Origin: Thermoplasmata archaeon
Lineage (GTDB): Archaea; Thermoplasmatota; Thermoplasmata; Lutacidiplasmatales; UBA184
DNA length: 20,372 nucleotides
Direction: 5' to 3'
Assembly (NCBI GenBank): GCA_030037695.1
Contig: JASHQF010000102.1
Coordinates: 1-20,372, forward strand
The notes beneath the pieces were generated by a model, which did no database searches, had not been told where the DNA came from, and saw nothing but the letters and a program-made list of their open reading frames with translations. Of this stretch, positions 18,851 to 20,372 are shown piece after piece. Position numbers and translations under genes: made by a program. Numbering within the stretch: the stretch's first letter is position 1; every line of letters begins with the position of its first letter.

Positions 18851-20372
18851 GTGACGAGCAACGCGGAGGCGGCGGAGCGGCTCCGCGCGATCGCCGACCT
18901 GCTCGATGTCCTCGGCGAACGGTTCAAGCCGGAGGCGTACCGCCGCGCGGCCCGCACGATCGAAACGCTCTCCGAAGAGCTCTCGGAGATCGCTCGGCGC
19001 GACGAGCTCACGACGCTCCCGGGGATCGGGGCGGCGATCGCCGAGAAGCTCCGGGAGTACCTCGCCACCGGGACGATCCCGTACTACGAGCGGCTCCGAG
19101 CGGAGGTTCCGCCCGGGGTCGTCGAGCTGCTGCACCTCCCCGGCCTCGGTCCGAAGACGGCGCGTCGGTTCTGGCAGGAGCTCGGGATCGACGGTCCGGA
19201 AAGCCTGCGCGCCGCGATCGAAGCGGGGCGTCTCGCCGGCTTTGCGGGGTTCAAGGACCGGAAGATCGACAACCTCCGCCAGGCGCTCGCTCCGGCCGCC
19301 TCGGGGCCGGGCCGACTTCCGCTCGACGCCGTCTACCCCCTCGCCCTCCGCCTCGTGGAGGGGCTGCGTCGCGCGGCGCCGGTCGACGTCGCGACGATCG
19401 CGGGGAGCTTCCGTCGGGGGCGGGAGTCGGTGGGGGATCTTGACGTCCTCGTCACCTCCACGGCGCCCGAGCGGGTCTTCGACGCGTTCGCCACGCTCCC
19501 GGAGGTACGGGAGGTCCGGCTGCGCGGGCCGACGAAATCGACGGTCGCCCTCGCGAACGGCCTGCAGGCCGATCTACGGGTCGTGGAACCGTCGGCGTAC
19601 GGCGCGGCGCTCCAGTATTTCACCGGGTCCAAGGACCACAACGTGCAGCTCCGGTCCCTCGCCCGCGATCGGGGGCTCAAGGTCAACGAGTACGGGGTCT
19701 TCCGGGACGCGACGCGGATCGCCGGCCGGACGGAGGAAGAGGTCTACGCGGCGCTCGGCGTTCGCTGGATCCCGCCCGAGCTCCGCGAGGGGCGGGACGA
19801 GATCGAGCGGGCGAGCCGGGGCCCGTTGCCCGGTCTCATCGAGGCTCCGGAGCTCGTCGCGGAGGCTCACCTCCACCTTGCCGAGGACGCCGGGCCTCGG
19901 GAGGTCACCTCGCTCCGTGAGGCTGCCCGCTCCCGGGGCCTCGAGCAAGTGACGGTCGTCGTCGCCGGGGTCCACGGTGACGGGAGCGCCTGGGAGGTCC
20001 CCCCGGGCGTGCTCGCCGCGCTCGAGGACCCGAGCCCCGGCGGGCCCCGGTTCCTCCTGGCCCAGGAGCCCGGGTGGGATCGGACCGTCCCCGAGGCCCC
20101 GGCCTCCCGAGCGTCGTGCCGGATCCTGCGCGCCGACCGCTCCCCTCCGCCTGCCGGGCCGTTGCCGGAGGGGCTGCCCCCTCGGCTCCTCGCCCATCTC
20201 GCCCCCTCGACGGAATCGCGAGGCCGAGCCGCGGAGATCGCGCTTGCCCGTCGCTGGAAGCTGCCGCTCGAGATCGGCCCAGGCCCGGACCGCCTCGATC
20301 CCACGGCCGGCCGGGCCGCGGGCGAGGCCGGGGTGCCGATCGCGATCCCGACCGGCGTCGGCCGTCCCGCGG
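18851..20372 (+). CDS. polX: Family X DNA polymerase with degenerate PHP domain (partial, 3' end outside window)
   Basis: Gap-filling repair polymerase; 507 codons run from GTG 18851 to the window edge without a stop. The N-terminal 8-kDa-like domain has two helix-hairpin-helix motifs (LTTLPGIGAAIAEKL at 54-67, LHLPGLGPKTARRF near 95-107). The palm shows IAGSFRRGRESVGDLDVLV with Asp196 and Asp198, and the third acidic residue Asp241 in LQADLRVVEP, followed by YFTGSKDHNVQLR, so polymerase chemistry looks intact. The C-terminal region should be the PHP 3'-5' exonuclease but keeps only HLH (340-342) of its metal motifs; the SDG, DHS and DAH-type motifs are not seen. No upstream ATG exists in the 24-base gap; GGGGAGCGG offers a ribosome-binding site. 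Confidence 0.9.
   Translation, partial: MTSNAEAAERLRAIADLLDVLGERFKPEAYRRAARTIETLSEELSEIARRDELTTLPGIGAAIAEKLREYLATGTIPYYERLRAEVPPGVVELLHLPGLGPKTARRFWQELGIDGPESLRAAIEAGRLAGFAGFKDRKIDNLRQALAPAASGPGRLPLDAVYPLALRLVEGLRRAAPVDVATIAGSFRRGRESVGDLDVLVTSTAPERVFDAFATLPEVREVRLRGPTKSTVALANGLQADLRVVEPSAYGAALQYFTGSKDHNVQLRSLARDRGLKVNEYGVFRDATRIAGRTEEEVYAALGVRWIPPELREGRDEIERASRGPLPGLIEAPELVAEAHLHLAEDAGPREVTSLREAARSRGLEQVTVVVAGVHGDGSAWEVPPGVLAALEDPSPGGPRFLLAQEPGWDRTVPEAPASRASCRILRADRSPPPAGPLPEGLPPRLLAHLAPSTESRGRAAEIALARRWKLPLEIGPGPDRLDPTAGRAAGEAGVPIAIPTGVGRPA

Noticed and set aside
17155..19443. 762-residue plus-strand frame across DUF2400, acetyltransferase and polymerase genes
   Set aside because: Low-complexity Arg/Gly/Pro translation crossing three well-supported genes in other frames.

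Overview
The window looks like chromosomal DNA of a very GC-rich archaeon. Archaeal markers are an A/V-type ATPase cluster (subunits K, E, C), TATA-box-like promoters that often lie about 26 bp before a start codon (leaderless style), a tungstate/molybdate-type ABC transporter, a DUF929 thioredoxin-like membrane protein, and a B12-dependent (class II) ribonucleotide reductase. DUF929 plus VKOR, histidine catabolism and a nickel superoxide dismutase suggest an oxygen-exposed heterotroph, plausibly a high-GC Thermoplasmatota lineage. That placement is inference; there is no rRNA gene or other taxonomic marker here.

Layout. 1-2960 (minus strand): an oxyanion ABC transporter, binding protein then permease then ATPase; the ATPase runs off the left edge. 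A perfect inverted repeat sits between the TATA-like box and the start of the binding-protein gene. 2981-3940: a divergent pair, a Ni-SOD maturation protease (minus) and the nickel superoxide dismutase sodN (plus), only 30 bp apart. 3978-5507: histidine ammonia-lyase hutH. 5529-7401 (minus): A-type ATPase subunits K, E and C only. 7462-9131 (minus): a disulfide-forming pair, a DUF929 thioredoxin-fold membrane protein followed by a VKOR/DsbB-like oxidoreductase. 9238-11393 (plus): tRNase Z and imidazolonepropionase hutI, overlapping by 4 bp. 11451-12203: two small proteins (a 71-residue duplicated basic protein and a 59-residue zinc ribbon) and a structured leader. 12204-15005: class II ribonucleotide reductase. 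15021-16613 (minus): an MFS exporter. 16664-17928 (minus): a TIGR02757/DUF2400 protein with an endonuclease III-like cysteine cluster, overlapping a 128-residue unknown. 18026-20372 (plus): a GNAT acetyltransferase and a family X DNA polymerase with a decayed PHP domain, cut by the right edge.

Functionally, hutH and hutI are the first and third steps of histidine breakdown to glutamate; urocanase (hutU) is not in the window. The Ni-SOD protease would expose the metal-binding N-terminus of SodN. The DUF929 and VKOR proteins probably form an extracytoplasmic disulfide relay. No rRNA, tRNA, CRISPR array, insertion sequence or other clear mobile element was seen. There is no gene-free stretch over 300 bases; the longest is 11944-12203.
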